Below are positions 18,019-27,112 of a stretch of DNA of 64,000 nucleotides, piece after piece; position 1 is the first letter of the stretch, and every line of letters begins with the position of its first letter. The stretch covers positions 1,156,578-1,220,577 of the forward strand of contig CANLOL010000001.1 in the NCBI GenBank assembly GCA_947492905.1. Direction: 5' to 3'. Source of the stretch: an uncultured Sphingorhabdus sp. (lineage in GTDB: Bacteria; Pseudomonadota; Alphaproteobacteria; Sphingomonadales; Sphingomonadaceae). The position numbers and the translations under genes are program-made. The notes under the pieces are model-generated. The model was not told where the DNA came from, made no database searches, and saw only the letters and a list, made by a program, of their open reading frames with translations.

Positions 18019-20349
18019 ATGGCATCAACGAGCAAAAATAATTCGGCGGTAAATTGGCGCGAAATGATAAAGCTTAGCGTGCTGCGCAGTGGTACGCTGA
18101 TTGGGGCTATTGTCCTAGGTTTATTCATTATAATCTATACATTATCTCTGCTCAGCTATGCTTCCGAAGATAATGCATTCAATAGTGCAGCCTCTGGCGC
18201 GTCCCATAATTTATTGGGGTCTTTGGGGGCTTATTTATCCGACGGCGCTTTGCTGTTATTTGGATTGCCCTCTATATTGTTCATACCCTTGATGGTGATT
18301 TTCACGCATCGCATGTGGAAAAATACAGCGCAGCCTTATTGGCGCAGGCAGATTATTTTCACGTTGATTGGTATTTTACTCATTGGTTTTGCAATGGCCT
18401 TTTGGCAGCAAGAGAGCAAGGTTAGCTTGCCGGCGGGATGGGGCGGTGTTTTTGCACTTTTGCTATCGAAACTTGGCAATGAAGCGGTAGCCTTAACCAA
18501 TGCTGGATGGCAGAGTTTTGTGAGGATTTTATTACTAGCAGGATCGCTGATTGGCGGATTATATCTGCTAGTCAGTGCATTGCGATTAGAAGATCGTATC
18601 ATCACTATTCCGTCCATGAAGCGTCCTAAATTAGGCTTTTCATTTGCGAGAAAACAAGGCGATGCACAAGCAGAGCAGGGCGATGAATCGGGCGATATAG
18701 ACATTGTTGCCGCCAAATCAGAGCCTGCACCGCGCAAACAAGTTGTTGCCGATAAACGCCCCGCACCAGAGATTGCAGAGCCTAGCCAAGCGCCAAAAAA
18801 AGCGAGTTTTTCAACAGGTGCACGCCAAGGCGATTTCCTGAGCAATTATGCATTGCCATCGGTTGATTTGCTCGATCCGCCTGCTGAGAAATCAGCGCCG
18901 AAGCTGGATAAAGCGGCCTTAGAGCGTAATGCGCGATTGCTTGAAACGGTGCTTGATGATTTCAGCGTTAAGGGCGAGATTAAGGCTGTGCGCCCCGGCC
19001 CTGTGGTCACTATGTATGAATTGGAACCTGCGCCTGGCATCAAATCGAGCCGTGTCATTCAATTGGCCGAAGATATTGCGCGTAATATGTCCGCATTATC
19101 AGCGCGTGTATCGGTAATCCCTGGACGTACCGTGATGGGCATTGAATTGCCCAATTCAGATCGTGAAATGGTGTCATTATCGGAAATGGTGGAATCGGAT
19201 GATTTCCAAGGCAAAGATGGCCAATTGCCGATTATATTGGGTAAGAATATTTCGGGTGATCCTGTGATTGCCGATCTTGCGCCTATGCCGCATTTATTGG
19301 TGGCGGGTACGACAGGCTCGGGTAAATCGGTTGGTCTAAACTGTATGATATTATCATTATTATACCGCATGACGCCCGATCAATGCCGTTTGATAATGAT
19401 TGACCCTAAAATGCTAGAGCTGAGCATTTATGATGATATCCCGCATCTTTTATCCCCCGTTGTGACAGAGCCAGCCAAAGCGGTGCGCGCGCTAAAATGG
19501 GCGGTGGAACAGATGGAAGAACGCTATCGTATGATGTCATCTCTATCGGTGCGTAATCTGGCGAACTTTAATGAAAAAGTGCGCAATGCCAAAGCCAAGG
19601 GCAAGCCGTTGGGCCGCAAAGTGCAAATTGGTTATGATCAAATGACGGGGCAACCGCAATATGAAGAAGAGAGCCTCGATTATGAAGTAATGCCGCAAAT
19701 TGTGGTGGTGGTGGATGAGCTTGCCGATTTGATGATGACAGCGGGTAAAGAGGTGGAATTTTTAATCCAGCGTCTTGCGCAAAAAGCACGGGCGGCGGGC
19801 ATTCACCTTATCATGGCGACGCAGCGTCCTTCGGTGGATGTTATTACCGGCGTTATCAAAGCCAATTTGCCCACGCGCATAAGTTTTCATGTCACATCAA
19901 AGATAGATTCGCGCACCATTTTGGGCGAGCAAGGCGCCGAGCAATTATTGGGCAAGGGCGATATGCTCTATATGGCTGGCGGCAAGCAATTAACCCGTAT
20001 TCACGGGCCATTTGTATCCGATGAAGAAGTGCGCCGCGTTGCTGATTATTGGCGCGAGCAGGGGACGCCAGAATATATTCAGGCCGTCACCGAAGAACCC
20101 GAAGATGGCGGTTTTGCCCTTGATGGATTGAAAGCCAATAACCCAGAGGATGAGCAATATATAAAAGCCTGTCAGATTGTATTCGATAGCCAGAAAGCAT
20201 CAACCAGCTGGATACAGCGGCAAATGCGTATCGGATATAATAGTGCTGCTAGGTTGATCGACCGTATGGAAGAAGAAGGTGTCATCTCAGCCCCCAACCA
20301 TATTGGCCGCAGAGAAGTATTACGCGATCAAAATGGACAGCCTCTATGA
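18019..20349 (+). CDS. ftsK: DNA translocase FtsK
   Basis: Pumps chromosomal DNA through the division septum and activates XerCD at dif. The 776-residue product has an N-terminal membrane domain with about four helices (residues 20-190), a rather short Pro/Glu/Lys linker (about 205-290), the alpha/beta motor with Walker A AGTTGSGKS (about 428-436) and the hydrophobic Walker B VVVVDELADLMM, and a C-terminal gamma winged helix (IVFDSQKASTSWIQRQMRIG) that reads KOPS. The ATG at 18019 follows GAGG at 12 nt; a TTG at 18001 would add six residues. Confidence 0.96.
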   Translation: MASTSKNNSAVNWREMIKLSVLRSGTLIGAIVLGLFIIIYTLSLLSYASEDNAFNSAASGASHNLLGSLGAYLSDGALLLFGLPSILFIPLMVIFTHRMWKNTAQPYWRRQIIFTLIGILLIGFAMAFWQQESKVSLPAGWGGVFALLLSKLGNEAVALTNAGWQSFVRILLLAGSLIGGLYLLVSALRLEDRIITIPSMKRPKLGFSFARKQGDAQAEQGDESGDIDIVAAKSEPAPRKQVVADKRPAPEIAEPSQAPKKASFSTGARQGDFLSNYALPSVDLLDPPAEKSAPKLDKAALERNARLLETVLDDFSVKGEIKAVRPGPVVTMYELEPAPGIKSSRVIQLAEDIARNMSALSARVSVIPGRTVMGIELPNSDREMVSLSEMVESDDFQGKDGQLPIILGKNISGDPVIADLAPMPHLLVAGTTGSGKSVGLNCMILSLLYRMTPDQCRLIMIDPKMLELSIYDDIPHLLSPVVTEPAKAVRALKWAVEQMEERYRMMSSLSVRNLANFNEKVRNAKAKGKPLGRKVQIGYDQMTGQPQYEEESLDYEVMPQIVVVVDELADLMMTAGKEVEFLIQRLAQKARAAGIHLIMATQRPSVDVITGVIKANLPTRISFHVTSKIDSRTILGEQGAEQLLGKGDMLYMAGGKQLTRIHGPFVSDEEVRRVADYWREQGTPEYIQAVTEEPEDGGFALDGLKANNPEDEQYIKACQIVFDSQKASTSWIQRQMRIGYNSAARLIDRMEEEGVISAPNHIGRREVLRDQNGQPL

Positions 20350-20491
20350 TAGTATCGCTGATGATAGGATCAGTGAAATTTGGATTTACCAATATAAAAG
20401 CTGACAGATAAGTTCAGCCTATATTCAAGCCCGATAGTGTTGGGTGAGATGATTATATCAATAGGATATATTGAAAGCTAAGGATTAAGAA

Positions 20492-21154
20492 ATGGCCAAT
20501 AAGAGTATAGGCAAATTCATTGTATCAATCTCATTATGCGCAGCAATACCTGCGCTGGCTATTCCCTATGCTGTGAGTGCCCAAAATGTGAAAACATCAT
20601 CACAAAAATTGGCGGAAATCACTAAGCATCTAAAGGCCGTAAAAACGATGAAGGCCAATTTTGTACAAACCAATCGTTTGGGACAGCGTGTTAATGGCAC
20701 AATGGTTATGCGTCGCCCCGGCAAAGTGCGCTTTGAATATAAAAATGATCAATCATTATTGATTGTTGCCGATGGTAATTCGCTGAACATGATCGATTAT
20801 GAGGTCAATCAAGTGCAGCGCTGGCCTATTAAAAACAGCCCTTTATCAGCATTATTGGATTCCAACCGTGATTTAACAAAATTTGGTAAAATCATTCCGA
20901 CAAAGAATGAAAATGTGATTAGCGTCGAAGTGCGCGATCCCAAACGTCCTGAATATGGCGTTATCACTATGTTTTTTAATCGTCAGGCGAGCGCGCCGGC
21001 TGGTTTGAATTTGGCAGGGTGGGTTGCTCTGGATTCCAAAAATAACCGCACCACGGTACAGCTGAATAATGTTAAATTTAACACTGCTGTCAGTGATAGC
21101 GCGTTTAAATGGCGCGATCCAAGACGGCGCGGCGGACCAAGAGGAAGGCGTTAA
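20492..21154 (+). CDS. lolA: Outer-membrane lipoprotein carrier protein LolA
   Basis: A 220-residue periplasmic protein. A signal peptide (MANKSIGKFIVSISLCAAIP..., cleavage near VSAQN) precedes a LolA-like fold: FVQTNRLGQRVNGTMVMRRPGKVRFEYKN, then DGNSLNMIDYEVNQVQRWPI. It ferries lipoproteins from LolCDE to the outer membrane. The ftsK-lolA-xthA order fits other sphingomonads as I recall them. The tail is very Arg-rich (WRDPRRRGGPRGRR), which is unusual and may be a family variant. Confidence 0.9.
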   Translation: MANKSIGKFIVSISLCAAIPALAIPYAVSAQNVKTSSQKLAEITKHLKAVKTMKANFVQTNRLGQRVNGTMVMRRPGKVRFEYKNDQSLLIVADGNSLNMIDYEVNQVQRWPIKNSPLSALLDSNRDLTKFGKIIPTKNENVISVEVRDPKRPEYGVITMFFNRQASAPAGLNLAGWVALDSKNNRTTVQLNNVKFNTAVSDSAFKWRDPRRRGGPRGRR

Positions 21155-21256
21155 GCTCTATTCTATTACGTTTAATCGACCTAATTAGACGACAAACAAC
21201 ATAGATTAATGGCTTTGTTCATTTTGGGGAAAGATTCAATATACTATATTTTACAA

Positions 21257-21372
21257 ATCAGGTCGGAGTCATATTCACATGCCCCTGACTAAGTCATGAT
21301 GACGATCTGATATGGCGTAATTTACGCATATTTAGCCTCCATCTCTCATGCCCCCGAGATGGGGGCTATTTT
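21257..21372 (+). ncRNA. Candidate structured RNA or long 3' UTR ending in a strong terminator
   Basis: Three successive hairpins occupy the 283-nt lolA-xthA gap. ATCAGGTCG (21257-21265) pairs with CGATCTGAT (21303-21311). GCGTAA (21315-21320) pairs with TTACGC (21322-21327). TAGCCTCCATCTC (21333-21345) pairs with GAGATGGGGGCTA (21356-21368, one G-U) followed by TTTT, an intrinsic terminator. CATGCCCC occurs twice: in the loop of the first hairpin (from about 21279) and in the loop of the third (from about 21348). A TATACT box at 21240 could be a -10 element, but no well-spaced -35 is visible. It may be only the lolA terminator region. Confidence 0.5.
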
Positions 21373-21437
21373 ATGATGATAAAAATAGAGCGTATATTGC
21401 ACTATTTCTTGCTGAAACATGTTCAGCATACTAAGCC

Positions 21438-22238
21438 ATGCATATGACCCAAAAAGTTCGCATTACATCGTGGAATATTAATTCCGTTCGCGCCCGCATC
21501 GGCATAGTCGAAGAATTTCTGAAAAAAGAATCGCCCGACATATTATGTTTGCAAGAAACCAAAGTAGCAGATGAACTATTCCCAAAAGCCATGTTTGAGG
21601 AATTGGGCTATGTCCATATGGCCATTAATGGTCAAAAAATGCACCATGGCGTGGCAACGCTGAGCAAGATACCGCTCACCGATATAGAAAAATTTGATTG
21701 GCAGGCGAATGGCGAGGCCCGGCATGTTGGCGTAGCTTTACCCAGCGGAGCTAGGCTAGAGAATGTCTATATCCCAGCAGGCGGCGATATTGCTGATCGT
21801 GAGGAAAATCCTAAATTTGGTCAAAAGCTCGATTTTTTTGGCCGCATGATCGAATGGTCAAAGATGATTGAAAAACCAACGATTGTTACAGGCGACTTTA
21901 ATGTTGCGCCTCTGCCGAGTGATGTGTGGAACCACAAACAATTGCTCAAAGTAGTCAGCCATACCCCTATCGAGGTGGATATTATGGATGCGCTTAAAGC
22001 TGCTGGTAATTGGACCGATGTAGGGCGCAAATTTATCGAAGATCCAGAGCGATTATTCACATGGTGGAGCTACCGTGCAAAGGATTGGCGCGCTTCAGAT
22101 CGCGGCCGTAGGCTTGATCATATGTGGATTACCCCCGATTTGGTGAGCAAAGTGCTATCGCATGAAGTATCGGAATATTGCCGCGATTGGGAAAAACCAT
22201 CGGATCATATCCCGATAACGAGCGAGTTTGCTTTTTGA
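21438..22238 (+). CDS. xthA: Exodeoxyribonuclease III
   Basis: AP endonuclease and 3'-5' exonuclease of base excision repair. It is 266 residues with the exonuclease III/EEP signatures: ITSWNINSVRARI at the start, DILCLQETKVADE (metal-binding Glu), IVTGDFNVAP, and the C-terminal RRLDHMWIT and DHIPI (catalytic Asp-His). Start codons at 21438 and 21444 are equally possible. Its stop overlaps the ribA start by a TTGA junction. Confidence 0.95.
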   Translation: MHMTQKVRITSWNINSVRARIGIVEEFLKKESPDILCLQETKVADELFPKAMFEELGYVHMAINGQKMHHGVATLSKIPLTDIEKFDWQANGEARHVGVALPSGARLENVYIPAGGDIADREENPKFGQKLDFFGRMIEWSKMIEKPTIVTGDFNVAPLPSDVWNHKQLLKVVSHTPIEVDIMDALKAAGNWTDVGRKFIEDPERLFTWWSYRAKDWRASDRGRRLDHMWITPDLVSKVLSHEVSEYCRDWEKPSDHIPITSEFAF

Positions 22239-23287
22239 GTGAGGCGTCATCCCATAATGAAGATGGCGCACGCAACGCAGCAAAAGCCATTGATGCCCTG
22301 AAACGGGGGTGGAGCATTTGCATTGATAATGCGCTTTATCTGCGCGCGGTTGAAATGTGGCATGATGATACAATGTGCGATCAGATGCTCATATCTTCGG
22401 GCCGCGCGGCGACCTTGAATATTACCAATCAAATAGCCGCAGCTGATACAGCCTTGCCGATATGCCTCTCTGTTGGTGAACCTATATCACCACAAAGCGC
22501 AATAGCGATTGCCGATCCAGTCTTGGATTTGCGCTATCCGATGAAAGGGCCATTTATCACCCATGCTCTGGATCATCCAGACGCTGCGCTAGCGGCTATG
22601 GAATTGGCGCGGCATGCTGGATTATTGCCAGCCTTTATAATTTTATCGGCTGATGATGATGCGCTGCATGTCCGTTCATCGCATGTCGATAATTATACGG
22701 ATAGCGATAATCTGCGGATAGCAGCGCGGGCGAAATTACCGATTACGGCCCATCAAGATGCACAAATCATTGCCTTTCGCAGCGATGCCGATGGCAGCGA
22801 GCATGTGGCGCTTATTGTTGGTACAGCCGATGATAGCGCGCCGCTTACGCGCATCCATAGTGAATGTTTGACGGGCGATGTGCTTGGGTCATTAAAATGT
22901 GATTGCGGGCCACAGCTGCATCATGCTTTGGATCAGATGGCGCAAAATTGGGGGGTGCTGCTCTATCTGCGCCAAGAAGGTCGGGCGATTGGATTAATCA
23001 ACAAATTGCGGGCTTATGCGCTGCAAGACCAAGGCTTTGATACGGTTGATGCCAATGTGCGATTGGGCTTTGCCATTGATGCGCGCGATTTTTCTATTGC
23101 TGCAAAGATGCTCAAATTATTGCGGCTCGATACGGTCGCATTAATGACCAACAATCCTGAAAAAGTGGCAGGACTAGAAGAACAAGGCATAGCCGTGACT
23201 GAGCGCGTTCCGATACAGATGCAGCCTAATGCGCATAATGAAAAATATCTCGATACTAAGCGCGATCGCACTGGTCATCAGCTATGA
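22235..23287 (+). CDS. ribA: GTP cyclohydrolase II with degenerate N-terminal DHBP-synthase-like region
   Basis: First step of riboflavin synthesis. The C-terminal domain (about residues 155-350 of 350) carries the zinc cysteines in HSECLTGDVLGSLKCDCG, the catalytic YLRQEGRAIGL and the late TNNPEKV motif. The first 150 residues resemble the RibB half of RibBA but lack its usual acidic active-site block, so DHBP synthase activity is doubtful. I start it at the TTG at 22235, overlapping the xthA stop; the open frame to 22178 lies inside xthA. Its last codons and stop belong to a triplicated 33-bp unit that leads into the L,D-transpeptidase gene. Confidence 0.9.
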   Translation: MSEASSHNEDGARNAAKAIDALKRGWSICIDNALYLRAVEMWHDDTMCDQMLISSGRAATLNITNQIAAADTALPICLSVGEPISPQSAIAIADPVLDLRYPMKGPFITHALDHPDAALAAMELARHAGLLPAFIILSADDDALHVRSSHVDNYTDSDNLRIAARAKLPITAHQDAQIIAFRSDADGSEHVALIVGTADDSAPLTRIHSECLTGDVLGSLKCDCGPQLHHALDQMAQNWGVLLYLRQEGRAIGLINKLRAYALQDQGFDTVDANVRLGFAIDARDFSIAAKMLKLLRLDTVALMTNNPEKVAGLEEQGIAVTERVPIQMQPNAHNEKYLDTKRDRTGHQL

Positions 23288-23374
23288 ATGGCCAGCAACA
23301 AAGAGGCCCATCAGCTATGAATGGCCAGCAACAAAGACGCCCATCAGCTATGAATGGCCAACAACAGAGATTCC
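23276..23374 (+). repeat. Three tandem 33-bp copies of a stop-start junction
   Basis: Units at 23276-23308, 23309-23341 and 23342-23374 each read CAT CAG CTA TGA ATG GCC, then differ slightly. The first carries the ribA stop, the third the start of the L,D-transpeptidase gene. Between them this leaves two 10-codon ORFs (MASNKEAHQL at 23288 and MASNKDAHQL at 23321), each starting directly after the preceding TGA. All are in the same reading frame as both flanking genes. Copies 1 and 2 differ by one base; copy 3 by several more. Confidence 0.95.
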
Positions 23375-23902
23375 TTAATCATGAATGACATCATTGTTGA
23401 TACAAAGGCTCTGATGCTGCGATTTGGGGATTATGAAACAGCGTGCAGTATTGGGCGCGGCGGCACGTGCAGCGAAGCCGATAAGGTCGAAGGCGATGGT
23501 TGCACGCCATTGGGGCGTTATCCATTGCGCGCTGCTATATTCAATCCGAACCGCTCAATCGTGCCAGATGCTATGCAATTGCCGTGGCGCTGGAGCCGCA
23601 CAAATGATGGCTGGTCGGATGGCTTAGGCGATCCATGCTATAATCGGCCCGTGTTTTTACCGCATAGTCACTCGGCGGAAACGCTGCGCCGTGATGATCC
23701 GCTTTATGATATTATTATTGTTTTGGGGCATAATGATGATCCGCCCATTTCGGGCAATGGCAGTGCGATATTTTTCCACCTATGGAATCATGAAAAACCC
23801 ATTGATGCGCGCACGACCGAGGGCTGCGTCGCCATATCCCGCAATGCGATGATGCAATTGCTGCCGATGTTATCGCGCGATATATTTATGGAAATAGTCT
23901 GA
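23354..23902 (+). CDS. YkuD-family L,D-transpeptidase
   Basis: A 182-residue protein with the YkuD catalytic signature: His in IFFHLWNHEKP and the nucleophile Cys in ARTTEGCVAIS (about residues 140-165). These enzymes cross-link peptidoglycan or attach proteins to it. No signal peptide is seen, so export is unclear. The start could be the ATG at 23354 (directly after a TGA) or the ATG at 23381 (MNDIIVDTKALMLRFGDYE), which is closer to conserved sequence. Translation probably depends on reinitiation after ribA. It is convergent with the MFS gene. Confidence 0.88.
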   Translation: MANNRDSLIMNDIIVDTKALMLRFGDYETACSIGRGGTCSEADKVEGDGCTPLGRYPLRAAIFNPNRSIVPDAMQLPWRWSRTNDGWSDGLGDPCYNRPVFLPHSHSAETLRRDDPLYDIIIVLGHNDDPPISGNGSAIFFHLWNHEKPIDARTTEGCVAISRNAMMQLLPMLSRDIFMEIV

Positions 23903-23928
23903 GACTATTTTCTTAAAATCGCTCGCGC

Positions 23929-25554
23929 TTATATATCTTCTCCAGCAGCCCGCGCTCTATCATTACGCGTAGCCTCAGCAGTCGGTAATAATTTATAAGC
24001 TATGAATAATAATATGGCGCCGATCGGGGCGATGGCTTGGATGGATAGCATCCCCGTGGACAGGCTATTAGTGGCTGTTGATACTTGTCCCGCTGCATAA
24101 GGCCCAAGTGCCAATCCTACCATAGTGGTTGAAATGAAAAATGTAGCCGTTGCAGTGCCGCGCATTCTGGGCATCACCAAATCTTGCGTTGTGGCGGCTG
24201 CGGCCCCCAATGCGCTGCTGGCAAATAATGTGGATGTGAATGCTGCGAAATAGAATAGAGGCAAGGATTGGGTTGTGAAGGTGATGATATAAAATGGAAC
24301 AGGGGCCAATAATCCAAATGCGATTACCAAAATACGGCCACTAGGGTTTCGTTTTAACAACCAATCAGATGCCCATCCGCCCAAAATAACGCCAGCAAAT
24401 CCAGCCGCTGCGCTTGGTGCGCCAAGCAATAATGCTGCATCAACACGGTCTATGCCCAATTCACGAATAGCATAAGGAGCGCCCCAGAATGAGCTGGAAT
24501 AGCTTAAAAATGCAACGCAACCATATCCTAATATCGTGCAAAGGAATGCAGGATTGGCCCATATCAGTGCAAATGTTGGTGCATCGCGGCTTTTGAGCGT
24601 TGTGGCCCAAGAAAATACGGCATAATAGCCTATGCCAATAAAGACCCATTGTGCGGTATTACCGGTGATGAGGATGAATAAATAACAGATTATCGCTATT
24701 ATGATCGCACCCAATATATTTTTTATAAAGGATTTTGGTCCTGCTTGCGCGGCCCCGATTAATGTTAAAGGCGGAATGATCGCAATTAATTCTTGGAAAA
24801 ATTCCTTAAATGGGCGCTCGGTTTTTTTTGTTTTTAATCCATCGATAGCACCGCGCTCTGGCTCTCTTAGGCTTAATACCCACATTCCCAATAATATTCC
24901 TGGGATACCAACCGCCAAAAATGCAGCTTGCCAGCCAGCTAAACCTAGCGGAGCATCAACAGGATAAGCTTTGTTCCAATTTTCAACGACCAAGCTGCCG
25001 ATTAATAATGATATACCGCCGCCAACATAGAGACCCGATGAATATATAGCCAGCGCTCTGCCGCGCATATGTTTGGGAAACCAATCTGATATGAGCGAGT
25101 AAGCGGCTGGACTGGCAGTGGCCTCGCCAACACCCACGCCAATGCGGGCAACGCTGAGCATAGCGAAATTTTTGGCAAAGCCTGAAAATGCCGTCATGCT
25201 CGACCATAATACTAAACCAATGGTCATTAATCTTATACGGTGCCAATTATCGGCTAATTTGCCAAGTGGGATACCAAATAAAGCATAGAAAACAGCAAAT
25301 GCAGTACCATAGAGAAATCCTAATTGAGCATCGCTTATGCCCAAATCGGCTTTTATATCCTCTGCCAAGATAGAGATGATATTGCGGTCAATGAAATTGA
25401 GCATATAGACAATGACAAGTACCGAAAGCCCATACCAAGCATAAGGCGAGGCTTTTTGATCTTCGAGCGCATTATCTCCTGATTTTCCCTCTAAATTGTC
25501 GGATGGATTTTTGCCTAATTGATTATTGTTGGCGCTCATTTCATTATCGGACAA
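23929..25554 (-). CDS. MFS transporter, spinster-like
   Basis: A 541-residue major facilitator protein with about 12 membrane segments. An early FIDRNIISILAEDIKADLGISDAQLG segment and the loop 2-3 motif GIPLGKLADNWHRIRLM are typical of the spinster-like MFS proteins common in sphingomonads. Substrate unknown. The start is set at a TTG (25554): AAGGAGAG lies 6 nt upstream, while the ATGs at 25593 and 25539 lack SDs. A hydrophilic N-terminus of about 40 residues precedes helix 1. It is divergent from the LMW phosphatase gene. Confidence 0.88.
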   Translation of the reverse strand: MSDNEMSANNNQLGKNPSDNLEGKSGDNALEDQKASPYAWYGLSVLVIVYMLNFIDRNIISILAEDIKADLGISDAQLGFLYGTAFAVFYALFGIPLGKLADNWHRIRLMTIGLVLWSSMTAFSGFAKNFAMLSVARIGVGVGEATASPAAYSLISDWFPKHMRGRALAIYSSGLYVGGGISLLIGSLVVENWNKAYPVDAPLGLAGWQAAFLAVGIPGILLGMWVLSLREPERGAIDGLKTKKTERPFKEFFQELIAIIPPLTLIGAAQAGPKSFIKNILGAIIIAIICYLFILITGNTAQWVFIGIGYYAVFSWATTLKSRDAPTFALIWANPAFLCTILGYGCVAFLSYSSSFWGAPYAIRELGIDRVDAALLLGAPSAAAGFAGVILGGWASDWLLKRNPSGRILVIAFGLLAPVPFYIITFTTQSLPLFYFAAFTSTLFASSALGAAAATTQDLVMPRMRGTATATFFISTTMVGLALGPYAAGQVSTATNSLSTGMLSIQAIAPIGAILLFIAYKLLPTAEATRNDRARAAGEDI

Positions 25555-25638
25555 AACTCTCTCCTTTTTTGTCTTGGAAAACAGGGCTAGCATAGCGATA
25601 TGAAATGATAAACTGCTTTGTTACAAAGGATATGAATA

Positions 25639-26088
25639 ATGCGCGCAATATTGATGGTATGTTTGGGCAATATTTGCCGCTCCCCCATGGCCGAGGCCGC
25701 AATGCGTTATCATGCTGAAAAAGCTGGGCTTGATATAATGGTCGATTCAGCGGGGACGGCGGCCTATCATATTGGCAAAGCTCCTGATACACGTGGGCAG
25801 CAAGTTGTCTTGCACAATGCAGGATTTGAAATGGGGCATTTCAAGGCGCGGCAAGTGCAGGCTGAGGATTTCAATCATTTTGATACTATCTATGCGATGG
25901 ATGCTCAAAATTTGCGCGACTTAGAACATATTCGTCCCGCCAACAGCAAAGCCAAATTGAGCTTATTGCTCGAAGAAATTGGCCAATCGCAATCTGTGGC
26001 CGATCCTTATTATGGCGATATTTCCGATTTTGAGACAGTTTGGAGCCAAGTCAGCGCAGCCTGTGAGGCGATTATAAGGGAATATTAA
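25639..26088 (+). CDS. Low-molecular-weight protein tyrosine phosphatase
   Basis: A 149-residue protein of the LMW-PTP family. The P-loop CLGNICRS (CX5R, residues 8-15) contains the nucleophile Cys and Arg; the general-acid Asp lies in VADPYYGD near residue 121. It dephosphorylates phosphotyrosine (or phosphoarginine) in the cytoplasm; the target is unknown. SD AAAGGA precedes the ATG. It stands alone, with the MFS gene divergent and a Bax-inhibitor-1 gene downstream. Confidence 0.93.
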   Translation: MRAILMVCLGNICRSPMAEAAMRYHAEKAGLDIMVDSAGTAAYHIGKAPDTRGQQVVLHNAGFEMGHFKARQVQAEDFNHFDTIYAMDAQNLRDLEHIRPANSKAKLSLLLEEIGQSQSVADPYYGDISDFETVWSQVSAACEAIIREY

Positions 26089-26211
26089 GACTCTGATCGA
26101 TAGAGTATCAAATTATATCGACAAATCACCATGTTTCGCTTGAAAAATTCCGCATTTGATACGATATTAAACAAGTAGGGTATTGTCCCTAATGATTTAC
26201 AGGAGATTACA

Positions 26212-26943
26212 TTGGCAGATCCTTTTGATACACGTTCAACAGCGCAACGCGCTTCCTTAGAGGGCGTGCAGCAAAATGCCGAAGTAGCATTTGATGCTGG
26301 CCTTCGTTCGCACATGCTCAAAGTGTATAATTACATGGCAAGTGGTGTGTTTTTAACCGGTATTGTCGCAATGATGTTTGCGCAAACAACATTTGCCCAA
26401 AATATGGGTGGCGGAATTCGCATGGTCATCATGTTCTCACCATTGGTGATGATTTTGGCGATGAGCTTTGGCGTCAACAAGATGAAGACTAGCACATTGC
26501 ATACATTATTCTGGACCTTCTGTGTTCTGATGGGACTATCCATGTCTCAAATCTTCATGTTTTTCTCTAACGAATCCATCGCTCAAACATTTTTTGCAAC
26601 TGCCGCAGCTTTCATAGGGCTTAGCTTATTTGGTTATACCACCAAAAAAGATTTAAGCGGCTTGGGCACATTCCTCATAATGGGTGTGGTTGGTTTGATT
26701 GTCGCATCCATTGCCAATATTTTTCTCGGTTCTGAACCATTGCATTGGGTGATTAGTTCTTTGGGCGTGCTTATCTTTGCTGGCTTAACGGCCTATGATA
26801 CGCAAAAAATCAAAAGCACTTATTTCCAATTGGCTGGAACATCAATGCTTGGCAAAGCGGCCATCATGGGCGCGCTGAACCTCTATTTAGATTTTGTGAA
26901 TATGTTCCAATTCTTGCTCAGCTTTTTGGGCAGCCAAGATTAA
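26212..26943 (+). CDS. Bax inhibitor-1/YccA family membrane protein
   Basis: A 243-residue protein with about seven membrane helices and the BI-1 family pattern: LRSHMLKVYNYMASGVFLTG near the start, LIFAGLTAYDTQKIKSTY in helix 6 and a C-terminal NLYLDFVNMFQFLL. Homologues (YccA, YbhL) act in FtsH regulation or calcium leak; the exact role here is unknown. The start is a TTG at 26212 with AGGAG 6 nt upstream; no better ATG exists before the first helix. A strong terminator follows. Confidence 0.93.
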   Translation: MADPFDTRSTAQRASLEGVQQNAEVAFDAGLRSHMLKVYNYMASGVFLTGIVAMMFAQTTFAQNMGGGIRMVIMFSPLVMILAMSFGVNKMKTSTLHTLFWTFCVLMGLSMSQIFMFFSNESIAQTFFATAAAFIGLSLFGYTTKKDLSGLGTFLIMGVVGLIVASIANIFLGSEPLHWVISSLGVLIFAGLTAYDTQKIKSTYFQLAGTSMLGKAAIMGALNLYLDFVNMFQFLLSFLGSQD

Positions 26944-26965
26944 AATTATTGCTATTTTATAATAG

Positions 26966-26995
26966 AAAGGCCGGCAGAAATGCTGGCCTTTTTTT
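26966..26995 (+). terminator. Rho-independent terminator
   Basis: A stem of 11 bp (AAAGGCCGGCA with TGCTGGCCTTT, one G-U), a GAAA tetraloop and a T-run, 22 nt after the Bax-inhibitor-1 gene. Confidence 0.9.
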
Positions 26996-27112
26996 ATGAA
27001 AGCATATTGACTGATAAAGCTATTTTTTCGTGCATGTTTTACAGGGCTTGAAACATTTAACATTTTTGTTCAATATGTGCCGCGAAGGGGTTACTCGTAA
27101 AGGAGAATCGCG

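Noticed and set aside
23288-23353. Two 10-codon ORFs (MASNKEAHQL, MASNKDAHQL) as genuine peptide genes
   Set aside because: They arise automatically from duplication of the ribA-transpeptidase junction. They may be translated, but I have no reason to call them functional peptides, so they are reported as part of the repeat.
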